DNA from: Tistrella mobilis
GTDB lineage: Bacteria > Pseudomonadota > Alphaproteobacteria > Tistrellales > Tistrellaceae
Direction: 5' to 3'
Assembly: GCF_041468085.1 (NCBI RefSeq)
Contig: NZ_CP121014.1
Span: 1 to 64,000, forward strand
Length of the DNA: 64,000 nt
Each line of letters begins with the position of its first letter. Positions within the stretch are counted from its first letter, which is position 1. Under the pieces are notes generated by a model. That model did not search any database. It was not told the origin of the DNA and worked only from the letters and a program-made list of their open reading frames with translations. Made by a program: the position numbers and the translations under genes. Positions 27,101 to 32,143 of the stretch are shown one piece after another.

Positions 27101-29162
27101 CGCCGACGCCGAAACTCAGGGCGCTGTTCGCGACGGCCAGGCTGGCATCGACCGTCGAGCCGCCGCCGCCGCCGCCGCCGCCGATCGACTGGCCGACCAG
27201 GGCCGAGGCGCCGACGCCGGTGGTGGTCAGCGTGATGCCGTTGGGGCTGACATAGACCTGGCCGCCATTGCCGCCATTGCCACCCTTGCCGCCGTAAGAG
27301 AGTGCGAAGCTGCCCTGGAAGCCGGCCGCCAGCGACACCGCATAGCCGCCCGAACCGCCGCCGCCGCCGATCGACTGGCCGACGATGGCCGACGAGCCGT
27401 CGCCGACGGTCGAGATGGTCTTGCCCGTGGTCAACCCGGAAAGCCGGCCCTGGCCGCTGCAGGCGCCGGCGGCCGAGGAATCGCCGCTGAAGCTGTTGCA
27501 GTTGATTGCAACCGATCCGGCCGAGCCGCCGCTGCCGCCCGAGCCGCCATGGGAGAGCGAGGCGCTCTGCCCGGAACTGGCCGACAGCGCCACGGCACCG
27601 CCGCCGACACCGCCGCCGCCGCCCACCGACTGGGCGAGGATGCCGGCCGAGTTCACCTCTACCGTCGTGATCGAGCCGGTGCTGAGCACGGCGACCGAGC
27701 CGGCATTGCCGCCGCCGCCGCCCGATCCGCCGACCGCGAAGGCGAGGCCCGCGCCCGAGCCGGACAGGCCCATGCCGCCGACACCACCGCCGCCGCCCAC
27801 CGACTGCGCCAGCACGCCCACCGCACCGCCGGCCGAGCCGGTATTGACCGGGGTGGTGGAGAGCGAGGGAATGCAGCCATTGCCGGTGCAGATATCGGCG
27901 GTGTTGTTCACCGCCACCGATCCGCCCGATCCGCCATCGCCGCCCGAGCCGCCGACCGCGACCGAGGCACTGCTGCCCGAGGCGGAGAAGGCCATGCCGC
28001 CGCTGCCGCCGGCGCCGCCCACCGACTGGGCGAAGATGCCGACCGAGGACGGGCCATAGGCGGTGATGGTGCTGGAATTGTTGACCGTGACCAGGCTGCC
28101 CGAGCCGGCCCTGCCGCCATCGGCACCCAGCGCGACCAGCCCGGCCGCGACACCGGCATTGCCGCCGCCGCCGCCGACCGACTGGGCATAGATCGCGGTC
28201 GCACCCGCCGCGGCCGAGGGGTTCGCGGCGCTGCCGACCGTCAGCACGCCGATATTGTTGATCGTGACCAGCCCGGCATTGCCGCCATAGCCGCCGCCGC
28301 CGCTATAGCCGCCGAAGGTGCCGTTGCTGCTGCCGCCATCGCCGCCGAAACCGCCGATCGACTGGGCGGCAAGCGGGGTGCCGGCCGCGGTGGTGATCGC
28401 AGCATTGTTGGTGATGGTGACATTGCCGCCGGCACCGCCGGGCACGCCGTCGCCGCCATCGCCCCAGAGGCCGCCATTGTTGTTGCCGCCGTCGCCGCCC
28501 TGGCCGCCGGCGCTCTGCGCCACGATGCCCAGCGAGGACGAACCGCCCTGGATGTTGAGCGCCATGTTGTTGGTGACGGTGACCGTGCCGCCGGCTCCGC
28601 CCGACCCGCCATCGCCACCATGGGCGCCGGGATCGTTGGTGTTGCCGCCGGTGCCGCCGGTGCCGCCCTGGCTGTAGGCGACGATCGTGGTGTTGGCGAT
28701 GGGATAGACGTCGCTGCTGGCGCCGTTCAGCGTGACGGTGACGGCACCGCCGGTGCCGCCGGTGCCGCCGCCGCGGCCATTGCCGCAGACGCCGGTCTTG
28801 TCGGAACCGCCCGTACCGCCGGTGCCGCCGGTGCTGCCGGCGACCACCAGCGTGCCGCCATAGGCGGTGGTGGTGGAGATGCCGGGCGTGACGGTCGCGG
28901 TCACCGCCGTGCCGGTCGGGCCCTGGCCGCCGCTTTCGGGCTTGTCGCAGCTGAAGCCGTTGAAGCTGGCGTTGGATCCCTTGGATCCGGTACCGGGCGA
29001 GGGCTGCTGATTGACGTAGTAATAGGCGGGGCCGGTCGAGACCTCGGCGTTTTCGGCCTGTGCCGGCCCGGCCGTGATCAGATCTCCGGAGAAGCCGAGA
29101 CCCAGCACGACCCCGATGGCCGTCATGGTCCCACGATTCAGGAAGGAACCCGACTTCGCCAT
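12195..29162 (-). CDS. Giant glycine-rich autotransporter (type Va), 5,655 aa
   Basis: This is a surface adhesin-type autotransporter. Residues 1-37 are a signal peptide (hydrophobic core MTAIGVVLGLG, cleavage near GPAQA-EN). Most of the passenger (about residues 90-5,050) consists of parallel beta-helix-like repeats whose hallmark is (I/V)xAQS(I/V)GGGGGxxG; I count about 80 by eye, on average ~57-65 residues apart. Repeats in the N-terminal half are longer and richer in GGxGG. The C-terminal half is built of ~400-residue super-repeats. A linker follows (LTGSIRLGDGG, INSGASIDLGG, a pertactin-like hydrophobic core), then a ~300-residue autotransporter beta-barrel (GGRAWMTPEGAYETGDG onward) ending in the outer-membrane signature LRYRW. 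ATG 29162 has a GAGAGG site. It follows an IalB-family gene by 95 nt. The frame is intact with no internal stop. The adhesive or biofilm role is inferred. Confidence 0.9.
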   Translation of the reverse strand: MAKSGSFLNRGTMTAIGVVLGLGFSGDLITAGPAQAENAEVSTGPAYYYVNQQPSPGTGSKGSNASFNGFSCDKPESGGQGPTGTAVTATVTPGISTTTAYGGTLVVAGSTGGTGGTGGSDKTGVCGNGRGGGTGGTGGAVTVTLNGASSDVYPIANTTIVAYSQGGTGGTGGNTNDPGAHGGDGGSGGAGGTVTVTNNMALNIQGGSSSLGIVAQSAGGQGGDGGNNNGGLWGDGGDGVPGGAGGNVTITNNAAITTAAGTPLAAQSIGGFGGDGGSSNGTFGGYSGGGGYGGNAGLVTINNIGVLTVGSAANPSAAAGATAIYAQSVGGGGGNAGVAAGLVALGADGGRAGSGSLVTVNNSSTITAYGPSSVGIFAQSVGGAGGSGGMAFSASGSSASVAVGGSGGDGGSGGSVAVNNTADICTGNGCIPSLSTTPVNTGSAGGAVGVLAQSVGGGGGVGGMGLSGSGAGLAFAVGGSGGGGGNAGSVAVLSTGSITTVEVNSAGILAQSVGGGGGVGGGAVALSASSGQSASLSHGGSGGSGGSAGSVAINCNSFSGDSSAAGACSGQGRLSGLTTGKTISTVGDGSSAIVGQSIGGGGGSGGYAVSLAAGFQGSFALSYGGKGGNGGNGGQVYVSPNGITLTTTGVGASALVGQSIGGGGGGGGSTVDASLAVANSALSFGVGGSGGAAGAGSTVIVENTGSVITTSGDSSHGILAQSIGGGGGSGGSALGLSASPQLAVSLGVGGSGGAGGAAGAVTAHNYAANSSQTAAITTYGYGASAILAQSIGGGGGNGGYTTSGALSYSSGASAAIGGAGGSGNNGGTVQVVNTGLINTYGGGAAAIAAQSIGGGGGSGGYAVAGSISGSVSANIGAGGSGASGGAGGAVSLINQAAVTVSAATTGNAPALLAQSIGGGGGSGGFSGAAGLSSNGTASMAVGGGGGNGGTGGTVTVDNYSALTVTGALSPGVVAQSMGGNGGSGGFAIAGSFGESGAVSAAIGGGGGKGGRASQVTVTIQGGGRVSTTGHQSAGILAQSIGGAGGNGGWDIAGSLGGLGSAGVSLGGSGGGGGAAGGVTIATYDTITTTGLLSHGIVAQSIGGSGGLGGFSAGAAGSTIAAPAVAVGGYGGSGGTGGTVTVNTYTGISTAGDLAAAIIAQSIGGTGGSGGAAYSGSVSTGNPASKISVGAAGATGGSGGSGQNGGAVSVTVANNLVTSGFDAYGIIAQSIGGGGGNGGNASAFAASASGGGEQSKSGSASVAIGGSGAAGGNAGTVAVTLTGSIQTGMAGVAPGNPGAGDRSVAILAQSVGGSGGNGGSAYANAISGTGAISVAVGGGGGTGGTGGKVTVCGNVSSGSCSNPWGGVTATGGSILTYGNHASAIYAQSVGGGGGRGGYSESSASSNKYAASLAVGGFGGGGGNADAVTVVAGGTLATTGAGSTAIFAQSVGGGGGDGGTATASATGQQGGALDGGVAAYTGTGFAQQTNTGAAVATAAQFSQSGPAASTDEEADNGVGASLAIGGAGGKAGNGGAVLVSSVATITTSGMLSNGITAQSVGGGGGNGGSATTNAAGGNYAGSISLGGTGGGGGTGSTATVVNTGSITTSGLQSAAIFAQSVGGGGGNGGAASSTVESGGSGALSFGLGGSGGGGGAANLVTVLNFGTLRTTGINSAGIFAQSVGGGGGNGGGATTAATAAPASDEDDEDGSTSASTGTVPTSGSGQSNSSHNSASAGKTGSTSQGSQAGADGGYAAGLAIGGSGGGGAAGGSIVVTNSASITTGTSDGKGGLNSQAIFAQSVGGGGGNGGSASSNADAGKASVALSMGGTGGGAGAGGAVNVGLGGGTLVTYGANAAAVYAQSVGGGGGNGGSSSSTTGSGGSASVALGLGGSGAGGGAGGSVNVCGSISNNICNGDQAHPTSITTWGDLSYGIYVQSVGGGGGNGGAVTTSATAGQADDSEAGASVSSGSTGTSASTSKGVAMSAGLGGSGGGGGSGGTVSVNSATTIQTAGAHATAIYAQSVGGGGGTGASATTNANSGAYATSFALGGSGGNGGAGGAVYVVNDGTLATYGFLSHGIFAQSVGGGGGDAGGASSTSAQGGEASLAMALGGSGGGGQNGQGVTVTSRGVITTAAGAAHAIVAQSVGGGGGLGGSAQSSASGGKISAPVTLGGGGGISGSGGTVSVYITRDITASGIGSGAVIAQSIGGGGGISDIIDITSATRASASANLTLGSSSSNAGDGGKILVSTGGGTSALIQTGGDNASALVVQSIGGGGGIATFSAGKISGAVSPTFTLGASRGGGSGGTSAADAVMLTLGDTGGTTSIETWGRNSMGVAVQSIGSGGGIAGFATTSAGSTTATAQLGQSGGGGNGRAVTLSGTASIITHADNAIGAVVQSVAGGGGVALAAAGPGAIFSGSTRLGATGGGAGDAGAVNVNLTGGRIVTNGFNAHGLVAQSIAGGGGISGIRTTSLMLGGAVAGSGNTVTVSSSSAITTYVTSASGIIAQSIGGGGGVATSDGQVNFASAPSGSNARQVLVTTTGAGAVQTQGATSFGILAQSIGGGGGAVFGPNRLLGANFGASIAYAGNVGIDVGANVITTGMASVAVLGQSIAGGGGVVASTAADAGFTSYAVGLNGANASGLNAGTMSITTRNQTIATAGANAAAVVGQSIGAGGTFFSQANTASQGAVSVTAYLGTAYGSGNGGVDQADAIRIALGTGGVTTIDTSGANAFGAVAQSVGGGGGIIAISNQATGGTVGTAIMGQRGGSGSGMATTLTGTANIVTRGTNALGAVAQSISNGGGILAVSGQSGAAFTGNVTLGATAGGGSNGRTVTVNLTNGSIATGGAYAHGLVAQSIAGGGGISGLLTNDVKFGGVVAGNGGAVGVTSSSAITTYGTAAAGIVAQSIGGGGGLAIGTGAVTFANAPSGSNASQVTVTTSGGGAVQTQGATSFGILAQSIGGAGGAIFGPTSLLSTNLGTGIGYGGNIAVDAGANVVTSGTGSVAILGQSIGGGGGVIASTTANDGFVNYGTGLNSAGNGNLNAGTVAVTTRNQTIATSGANAAAVVGQAVGASGVFFTQANSAGQGAVNVTAYLGTVSAGGNGGADVADAIKVTLGAGGLTTIDTSGANAFGAVAQSVGGGGGIVAIATQATGGTVKGAILGQRGGSGTGLATTLTGTANIVTRGTNALGAVAQSISTGGGIFVVSGQSGAAFTGNIRLGATGGSGSDTRAVNVNLSGGSIATGGAYAHGLVAQSIAGGGGISGVLTNDVTLGGVLGGNGGTVSVASSAAVTTYGTAAAGIVAQSIGGGGGLAIGTGAVTFANAPSGSNASQVTVTTSGGGAVQTQGATSFGILAQSIGGAGGAIFGPTSLLSTNLGTGIGYAGNIGIDAGAKVVTSGAGSVAILGQSIGGGGGVIASTTANDGFVNYGTGLNSAGNGNLNAGTVAVTTRNQTIATSGVNAAAVVGQSVGAGGVYFTQANTVSQGTINVSGYLGTVSAGGNGGANVADAIKVTLGAGGTTTIDTSGANAFGAVAQSVGGGGGIVAISTRASYGNAKGVQLGQRGGNGMGMATTVTGPASIVTRGNNAFGIVAQSVSNGGGILAVATPGLEFFTGTAILGARGGSGNNAGNATVNLSGGGGITTTGVFAHGIVAQSIAGGGGISALNTDTVQMGGGTAGVAGVASVTALAPVATSGIGASAIVAQSIGGGGGLALTSYNAQFISTTGGSDASTVGVTTTGNGWLQTTGNLGFGILAQSIGGGGGAFIAPNHGVIASFGASAAYAGGVYVDAGANVVTTGQGSTAILAQSVGGGGGVIASSFADAAYTSYVANIYGSSGGSDYGSNVVVTTHGQTIATAGANAAAVIAQSVGGSGVYYAQTNTAAQGSIHATFNLGSGLGSGNGGVSQTDSVRVTLGSGGATTIDTSGANAFGVVAQSVGAGGGIYAIATQSTGGSIDSSRLGARGGGGVGLATTVTGAANITTRGTNALGVVAQSISGGGGIAVVAGQSGSTGYSGPVTLGTYAGGGGNGGVVNVNLTGGSITTGGVFAPGLVAQSIAGGGGISGVHSSGVYLGGYVAGNGNTVTVSSGAAIGTIGNASAGIVAQSIGGGGGLALANGGNAVILNAPSGSNASQVKVTTTGSGSVQTQGATAFGILAQSIGGAGGAVFSPVNQATAGFGTGIAYGGSIVIDTAATVVTSGAGSAGIVGQSIGGGGGVIASAFSNANITSYGVTLNAANASGLNGNTVAVTTRTQTIATAGANGAGVIAQSIGAGGTYFTQANAASQVAVHTAINLGTSVGKGDGGQNTTYSTNVTLGAGGVTTIDTSGANAYGVVGQSIGGGGGIVSIATLSTGGWIDSGIIGQRGGGGSAMPTSVSGTANIVTRGTNAAGVIVQSISGGGGVASLSSQSGSWFSGMVTLGATGGNGANANTAYGYLAAGSVTTSGAFAPGLVVQSIAGGGGIAGIHTDAVRLGGPLNGNGGTVSATSSALITTYGGASPGIVAQSIGGGGGLAHGAGQVYFNSAVSGSNAGNVWLTTGTGGTVQTVGSVSYGILAQSIGGAGGAVFSEYRQLSANFGSAIAYGSAVTLNVPTSVITNGVGSTAILAQSVGGGGGVVASVFTDANVTNYGVGNMGGGGSNLNGGAVSITTQNQTIATTAANATAVVAQSVGDNGIFFTQTNTAAQSSASVNLQLGAVRGSGNGGPSQNDAVAGYLGNAVIQTSGANSLGVLVQSVGGGGGFASIATQASGGSINARLGQQGGAGSAQDITITGAPKVLTQGVNAAGVVAQAITGGGGVMAVSGTSGAVFSGSVYLGGTGGGTSGNAAVSMTLSGGSIQTGGSFAPGLVAQVISGGGGLSAINATSVNLGGTVASKSNTLTVTNGAAITTTGAASPGLVAQSIGGGGGLALAATGATVRVGNKASGADGSNITITSNGQIYTTGVNSFGILAQSVGSGGGTVLTTGGTVSAAANASSKASAGSVTVGVNAPITTTGAGAHGVVAQSAAGGGGIVTNGTTTLFLSGNGGGSSHAVSVYVYAPITVSGAGASAVVAHSTTDPVVEIAEGVVVTGAADGHALLLDGPINEVTNAGTLQTFAGGDGLVIDSRIGDTTVTNKGTLTGSIRLGDGGANLLTNEAGGTINSGASIDLGGTGSFINHGRLQSATAGVVTTTINGGFTQSADGELQLRVDHATGKADGLHITGAASMDGKLSLATINSGSVKPGRLAIADVLVSDGGLAAGDLELSAPTSAILSYSLTNTDGRLGIQADADFTPEGLSGFGRRIGELLGRIQSEAASEYSKAITAGLVSISDTATLDQGYRSVGDTGAASVPQSMLTASARAMQTVTGRLDSWRMGAAAAAPGSREAALDQTATAFGSGGNTTGGRAWMTPEGAYETGDGFDGHYFGTTIGIDGGADDGSFLVGGAFTYGETSYDLDGLQASGTGKQYGVSVYGLRRFGDAYASVIGYAATGDTRYTRDLRVLGMPRAAVTRFDGTTLGARLEVGYALPLTAGLKITPFAAVEPTRLHLDEARDSFGNGGGVVYGASDTISMPMTLGFQIGGPVTFEDGSRIEPFFRAGWKHEFRPERDITRHLAELPGVSFQGSDIEVPEDAAVLRAGVQYRLDEDFDLQLSVDSELSEERQSVGGTLSLRYRW
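14600..22200 (-). repeat. Six ~1.2-kb super-repeats inside the autotransporter gene
   Basis: A marker segment encoding (R/Q)xQTIAT recurs near 15200, 16400, 17600, 18800, 20000 and 21195, giving a period of about 1,195-1,205 bp (close to 399 codons). Each period holds seven AQS motifs in the same order, including LVAQSIAGGGGISG and GAxxFG(A/V)VAQS. Two neighbouring periods are almost identical over about 450 bp (about 18835-19290 against 20032-20487, offset exactly 1,197 bp), indicating a recent duplication or gene conversion. Outer boundaries are approximate. Confidence 0.8.
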
Positions 29163-29188
29163 CGGTCTCGCCTCTCATGCCGTCGGTC

Positions 29189-29251
29189 CGGCGGCTTGCG
29201 CCGCCGCCGTTCAGGTCCGTCGTCCTCAGGTGCCCGCCGCGTCCGGCGGGC
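29189..29251 (-). promoter_or_regulatory. Two hairpins in the leader between the IalB-like and adhesin genes
   Basis: CGGCGGC-TTGC-GCCGCCG (29189-29206) and GCCCGCC-N6-GGCGGGC (29232-29251) fill most of the 95-nt spacer. Neither is followed by a T-run, so they look like partial terminators, mRNA stabilisers or translation-control structures and not full stops. They could set a lower level of the giant protein relative to the upstream gene. Confidence 0.4.
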
Positions 29252-29257
29252 GTCCGG

Positions 29258-29827
29258 TCACTTCACCGCGTCGAAGGCGGCGGTGAAATCGACCAGCATA
29301 TGGGGGAAGGTCAGCACGGCGCCGTTGCCGGCGACGGCGCGGATCGACATCACCTTGCCGGCCCGCATCGCCTTCAGAAGATCATTGCCGAGGGGCAGAG
29401 AGGCGAAGCAGCCGCGGCCGTCGCAGGAGCGCACGGTCACCGGCACCGGCGTGCCGTCATCCACCGCCAGGGTCACGGGCTCGGTCAGGGTCAGGCCGGT
29501 CGGCAGCTGCAGCACCAGTTCGGGCTTGCGGCTTTCGCCCGGCACGCTGACCACCGCCACCGACATCAGCTGGCCGTTGTCGCTGTTGAACAGCCGCTGT
29601 TCCATGGTGCAGTCGGCCGCCGTGGCGCGCCCGCGCGACACGCAGGTCACCGTCCAGGCGGGTGCCGAACCGTCCACCTTCTGCGGCTCGGTCGCGGCCG
29701 GGGCGTCGGCCGGGCGTGCGGTGGACGCGCTCTGCGCCACGGCGCCGGCGGTGCCCGCCAGTCCGAAAGTGGCCGCAAGGGTGGCGGCGAGGAGAACCAG
29801 ACGGGCGGTGGAGCCGCGCTGCATCAT
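29258..29827 (-). CDS. Invasion-associated locus B (IalB) family periplasmic protein
   Basis: This is a 189-aa exported protein. A signal peptide (LVLLAATLAATFGLAGTAGAVAQS) is followed by the IalB fold: WTVTCVSRG, a second Cys (ADCTMEQRLFN), PELVLQLPTGLTLTEPVTLAVDDG and the conserved pair in RSCDGRGCFASLP. The four Cys residues should form two disulfides. Bartonella IalB is linked to erythrocyte invasion, but the family is widespread in free-living alphaproteobacteria with no settled function. ATG ATG at 29827/29824 begins the signal peptide; the frame runs to 29911. It is immediately upstream of the giant autotransporter on the same strand, so a role in its export or folding is a hypothesis. 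Confidence 0.82.
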   Translation of the reverse strand: MMQRGSTARLVLLAATLAATFGLAGTAGAVAQSASTARPADAPAATEPQKVDGSAPAWTVTCVSRGRATAADCTMEQRLFNSDNGQLMSVAVVSVPGESRKPELVLQLPTGLTLTEPVTLAVDDGTPVPVTVRSCDGRGCFASLPLGNDLLKAMRAGKVMSIRAVAGNGAVLTFPHMLVDFTAAFDAVK

Positions 29828-29912
29828 CGTAAGGACGTCCCGGGAAGGAGTATGTCGGACAGGGGTCGGCACGGGGCCTGAGCGGACCCGTGCGGGATCA
29901 TCCTTCACCAAA

Positions 29913-29937
29913 GCTTTGCATGGTGCAACAGCAAAGC
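29913..29937. promoter_or_regulatory. Inverted repeat upstream of the IalB-adhesin unit
   Basis: GCTTTGC-N11-GCAAAGC lies about 85 bp before the IalB-like start, within the 29828-30111 spacer (284 bp), which holds no gene. The AT-rich part (29975-30020) is the likely promoter zone for the minus strand, but no convincing -35/-10 pair was found. The repeat could be an operator or a 5'-UTR hairpin. Confidence 0.4.
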
Positions 29938-30111
29938 CGGATCGTCACACAAGAGATGTGAAGATGCACCCAGGATCATAGTTTGTGCGGCGGATTTCCT
30001 GATTTTTAACCATATGAAGCATGGGTCACATGCCGTCATTCGTCATGCGGGGCGCTGCATGGAAAACGGCGGTTTACGTGCACGTCACTCATCGCTTGAC
30101 AGAAGGCGTCT

Positions 30112-30999
30112 TCAGCTGCCCCGTGGCACGACCAGAACATCCTCGTCGACCGTCGCCAGAATGCGTTTGGCCACGCTGCCGAGCACCGCTTCTGCCACCA
30201 CGCCCTGGCCGCGGGTGCCCAGAACCACCAGGTCGGACGGCTCGCGTGCCAGTTCCGCGGCCACGGCCTCGTCTGCCGGCCCGGGCAGCACGATCCGGGT
30301 CAACCCGGCGACCCTGGATGCGGGAACCGCCAGCGCGTCGAGCGCATCGTTCAGCCGGTGTGCCGCGGTTTCGCCGAGCGCGCGGATATGGGCCGTCCGG
30401 TCGCTCGACAGATGGTGAAACGGCGTATCGAAGGCATGGATCACCGTTGCCGGCAGATCGGGCAGCAGGGTCAGGGCCGTTTCCGTCGCATGGCGGGCCG
30501 GGCCGGAAAGATCCGTAGCGATCAGCATCTGCCGGTAGGGGCGCTTCGCCCGCCGCCGCACCACCAGCACCGGCACCGACGAGCGGCGCAGCAGCCGGTC
30601 GACCGTGTCGCCGAGCAGAAGCCGGCCCATCGGCTCGTTGCGGGCAAGGCCGGTGACGATCAGGTCGAAACCGTCGTCTTCGGCGATCCTGAGGATCGTG
30701 TCGGCGGCATCGCCATCCTCCACCCGGGTGCGGATGGTGAAGGGGCTGGATGGTGCCGCGGCGTCAGCCAGCACCTCGTCCGGCAGATCGGCCAGCAGAT
30801 GGCGTTCGGCCAGGCGCAGCCGTTCATCGACCGCCATCCGGCCCAGCCCGTCGGGCTCGCTGACATGCAGCACGGTCAGCGCCGCCCCGGTCTCGCGCGC
30901 CAGCACCACCGCCCGGTCGAGCGCCCGGTCGGTGCGGGCGCTCAGATCCGTGGCAAGCAGGATGCGGGCAAGCGGGTGGGGGGTGGTGGGGGTGGGCAT
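30112..30999 (-). CDS. Tandem universal stress protein
   Basis: This 295-aa protein has two UspA domains. The first runs from ARILLATDLSARTDRALDRAV to SVPVLVVRRR (about 11-150). The second runs from RQMLIATDLSGPARHATETA to DEDVLVVPRGS (about 155-295). The second has the ATP-binding loop GTRGQGxxxxxxLGSVAKRI; the first has only the variant GLARNEPMGRLLLGDTVDRL. ATG 30999 has an AAGGAGGA site; the longer frame to 31227 is not supported. It is 32 bp downstream of the cupin gene on the same strand and may be the last gene of that string or have its own promoter. Confidence 0.9.
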   Translation of the reverse strand: MPTPTTPHPLARILLATDLSARTDRALDRAVVLARETGAALTVLHVSEPDGLGRMAVDERLRLAERHLLADLPDEVLADAAAPSSPFTIRTRVEDGDAADTILRIAEDDGFDLIVTGLARNEPMGRLLLGDTVDRLLRRSSVPVLVVRRRAKRPYRQMLIATDLSGPARHATETALTLLPDLPATVIHAFDTPFHHLSSDRTAHIRALGETAAHRLNDALDALAVPASRVAGLTRIVLPGPADEAVAAELAREPSDLVVLGTRGQGVVAEAVLGSVAKRILATVDEDVLVVPRGS

Positions 31000-31031
31000 G
31001 ACGTCCTCCTTGGTCTCGGATCCCCTGAACC

Positions 31032-31376
31032 TTACCCCGCCCCCTCGTTTCCCGCCATCTCGCTGCCCAGATGCACCGCCAGCCACACCGTCGGCTGATG
31101 GTCGTCGGTCCAGCTGACCCGATGGCGCAGCCGGGCGGGCAGCATCACATGGTCTCCGGGGCCGAGCACGATTTCGCCCTGGCCCTCGATCAGCAGCCCG
31201 GCCGATCCGGTCAGCAGCAACACCCATTCATCCCAGCCCTGATCGTACCATTCCCCCTCGGGCGTGGCCTGGCCCCACGACACGATCCGCTCGATGCGGA
31301 TGCCGGGGCGGGTCAGGATCTCGGTGAAGGCCTCGTCGATGGAGCGGGGCGGCAGGGGGGAGAGGAGGTTGGGCAT
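31032..31376 (-). CDS. Small cupin-domain protein
   Basis: This 114-aa single-domain cupin contains the barrel motifs GEWYDQGWDEWVLLLTGSAGLLIEGQGE and LGPGDHVMLPARLRHRVSWT. Only part of the classic metal-binding His/Glu set is obvious (D/E in motif 1, H in motif 2), so metal binding is uncertain. Related proteins in databases are usually cupin-2 family proteins of unknown substrate. It lies 59 bp after the HAD gene on the same strand, and the start has only a weak ribosome-binding site. Confidence 0.75.
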   Translation of the reverse strand: MPNLLSPLPPRSIDEAFTEILTRPGIRIERIVSWGQATPEGEWYDQGWDEWVLLLTGSAGLLIEGQGEIVLGPGDHVMLPARLRHRVSWTDDHQPTVWLAVHLGSEMAGNEGAG

Positions 31377-31435
31377 CGGGGTCCGGCTGATGGCGGGTGT
31401 GGCGGATGACGGCGCAGATCGTCGCGGTCCTCAGT

Positions 31436-32134
31436 CTACGGCCTTCCATCGCCCGGTGCAGCTGTCGCCATACCGGCGTCGTTGATCATCAGCACCGCCG
31501 GCAGCTCGTTCAGCCGGTTGATCGTGGCTGCGGGCGCCAGCGCCCGGCAGGCCGCTTCGGCGCCGTAGCCATAGCGGGCCCAGCAGCCATGGGCGCCGAT
31601 TGCGCGGGCATAGAGCAGATCGGCCGGGGTGTCGCCCACGACCATCACCGCCGCGGCATCGGTCGCCGCCATGTGCGGGGCGATCCGCCGACGGAAAGCG
31701 GCGGTGTCGGGCTTTCCCGCAAGGCCGATCAGGTCGCGGAAATATCCGTCGAGGCCGTGATGATCCAGGGCATCGCGAATCGAGACCTCCCCCTTGTTCG
31801 ACACCAGGATCATCTCGATCCCGGCTGCCGCAATGCGGTCGAGCGTTGCTGCAAGCTCAGGATAGGGGCGGCTTGCCCGGACGCCGACGCCGCCATTGTA
31901 GATCCGGCGGTAATCTTCCGCCCGGCTGGCGCGCCTGTCGTCCCCCAGCTCCGGCATCAGCTGCCGCAGCATGTCGTCGAGGGTCAGGCCGGCATCGATC
32001 ACCGCATTCACCGCGTCCGGCGCAAAGGGTGCCTGGCCGTGCAGCTCCGCCAGGGCGGCCAGGCTGAGGCGGATGGCGTCGCGGGTGTCGAAAAGCGTGC
32101 CGTCGAAATCGATCAGCAGGGTCTGGCAGCGCAT
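31436..32134 (-). CDS. HAD-superfamily phosphatase (phosphoglycolate phosphatase-like)
   Basis: This is a 232-aa haloacid dehalogenase-fold hydrolase. Motif I is LLIDFDGTLFDT with the nucleophile Asp and acid Asp, motif II is MILVSNKGE, the motif III lysine is near GLAGKPDTAAF, and motif IV is VMVVGDTPADLLYA. The small helical cap between motifs I and II fits subfamily IA. It starts 9 bp after the UbiD-like stop. In this operon a natural job would be removing the 5-phosphate of a ribosyl- or ribulosyl-phosphate intermediate made by the TrpD/TrpF-like enzymes; that is inference. Confidence 0.88.
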   Translation of the reverse strand: MRCQTLLIDFDGTLFDTRDAIRLSLAALAELHGQAPFAPDAVNAVIDAGLTLDDMLRQLMPELGDDRRASRAEDYRRIYNGGVGVRASRPYPELAATLDRIAAAGIEMILVSNKGEVSIRDALDHHGLDGYFRDLIGLAGKPDTAAFRRRIAPHMAATDAAAVMVVGDTPADLLYARAIGAHGCWARYGYGAEAACRALAPAATINRLNELPAVLMINDAGMATAAPGDGRP

Positions 32135-32143
32135 CGGATGCCG

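Noticed and set aside
14600-28500. CRISPR-like regularly spaced repeats within the adhesin gene
   Set aside because: The recurrent 24-bp string lies in frame and encodes AQS(I/V)GG; spacers are about 150-200 bp and coding, with no cas genes nearby.
12384-29981. Two very long plus-strand ORFs (3,498 and 2,348 codons) opposite the autotransporter gene
   Set aside because: They are in the reverse frame of a highly GC-rich, repetitive gene where stop codons are rare. Their proteins are Arg/Ala/Gly-rich shadows (GDGDGGRDHA-like) with no domain, signal or ribosome-binding site of note.
22935-29981. A phage or integrative element causing the repeats
   Set aside because: No integrase, transposase, attachment repeat or structural phage gene was found in the window.
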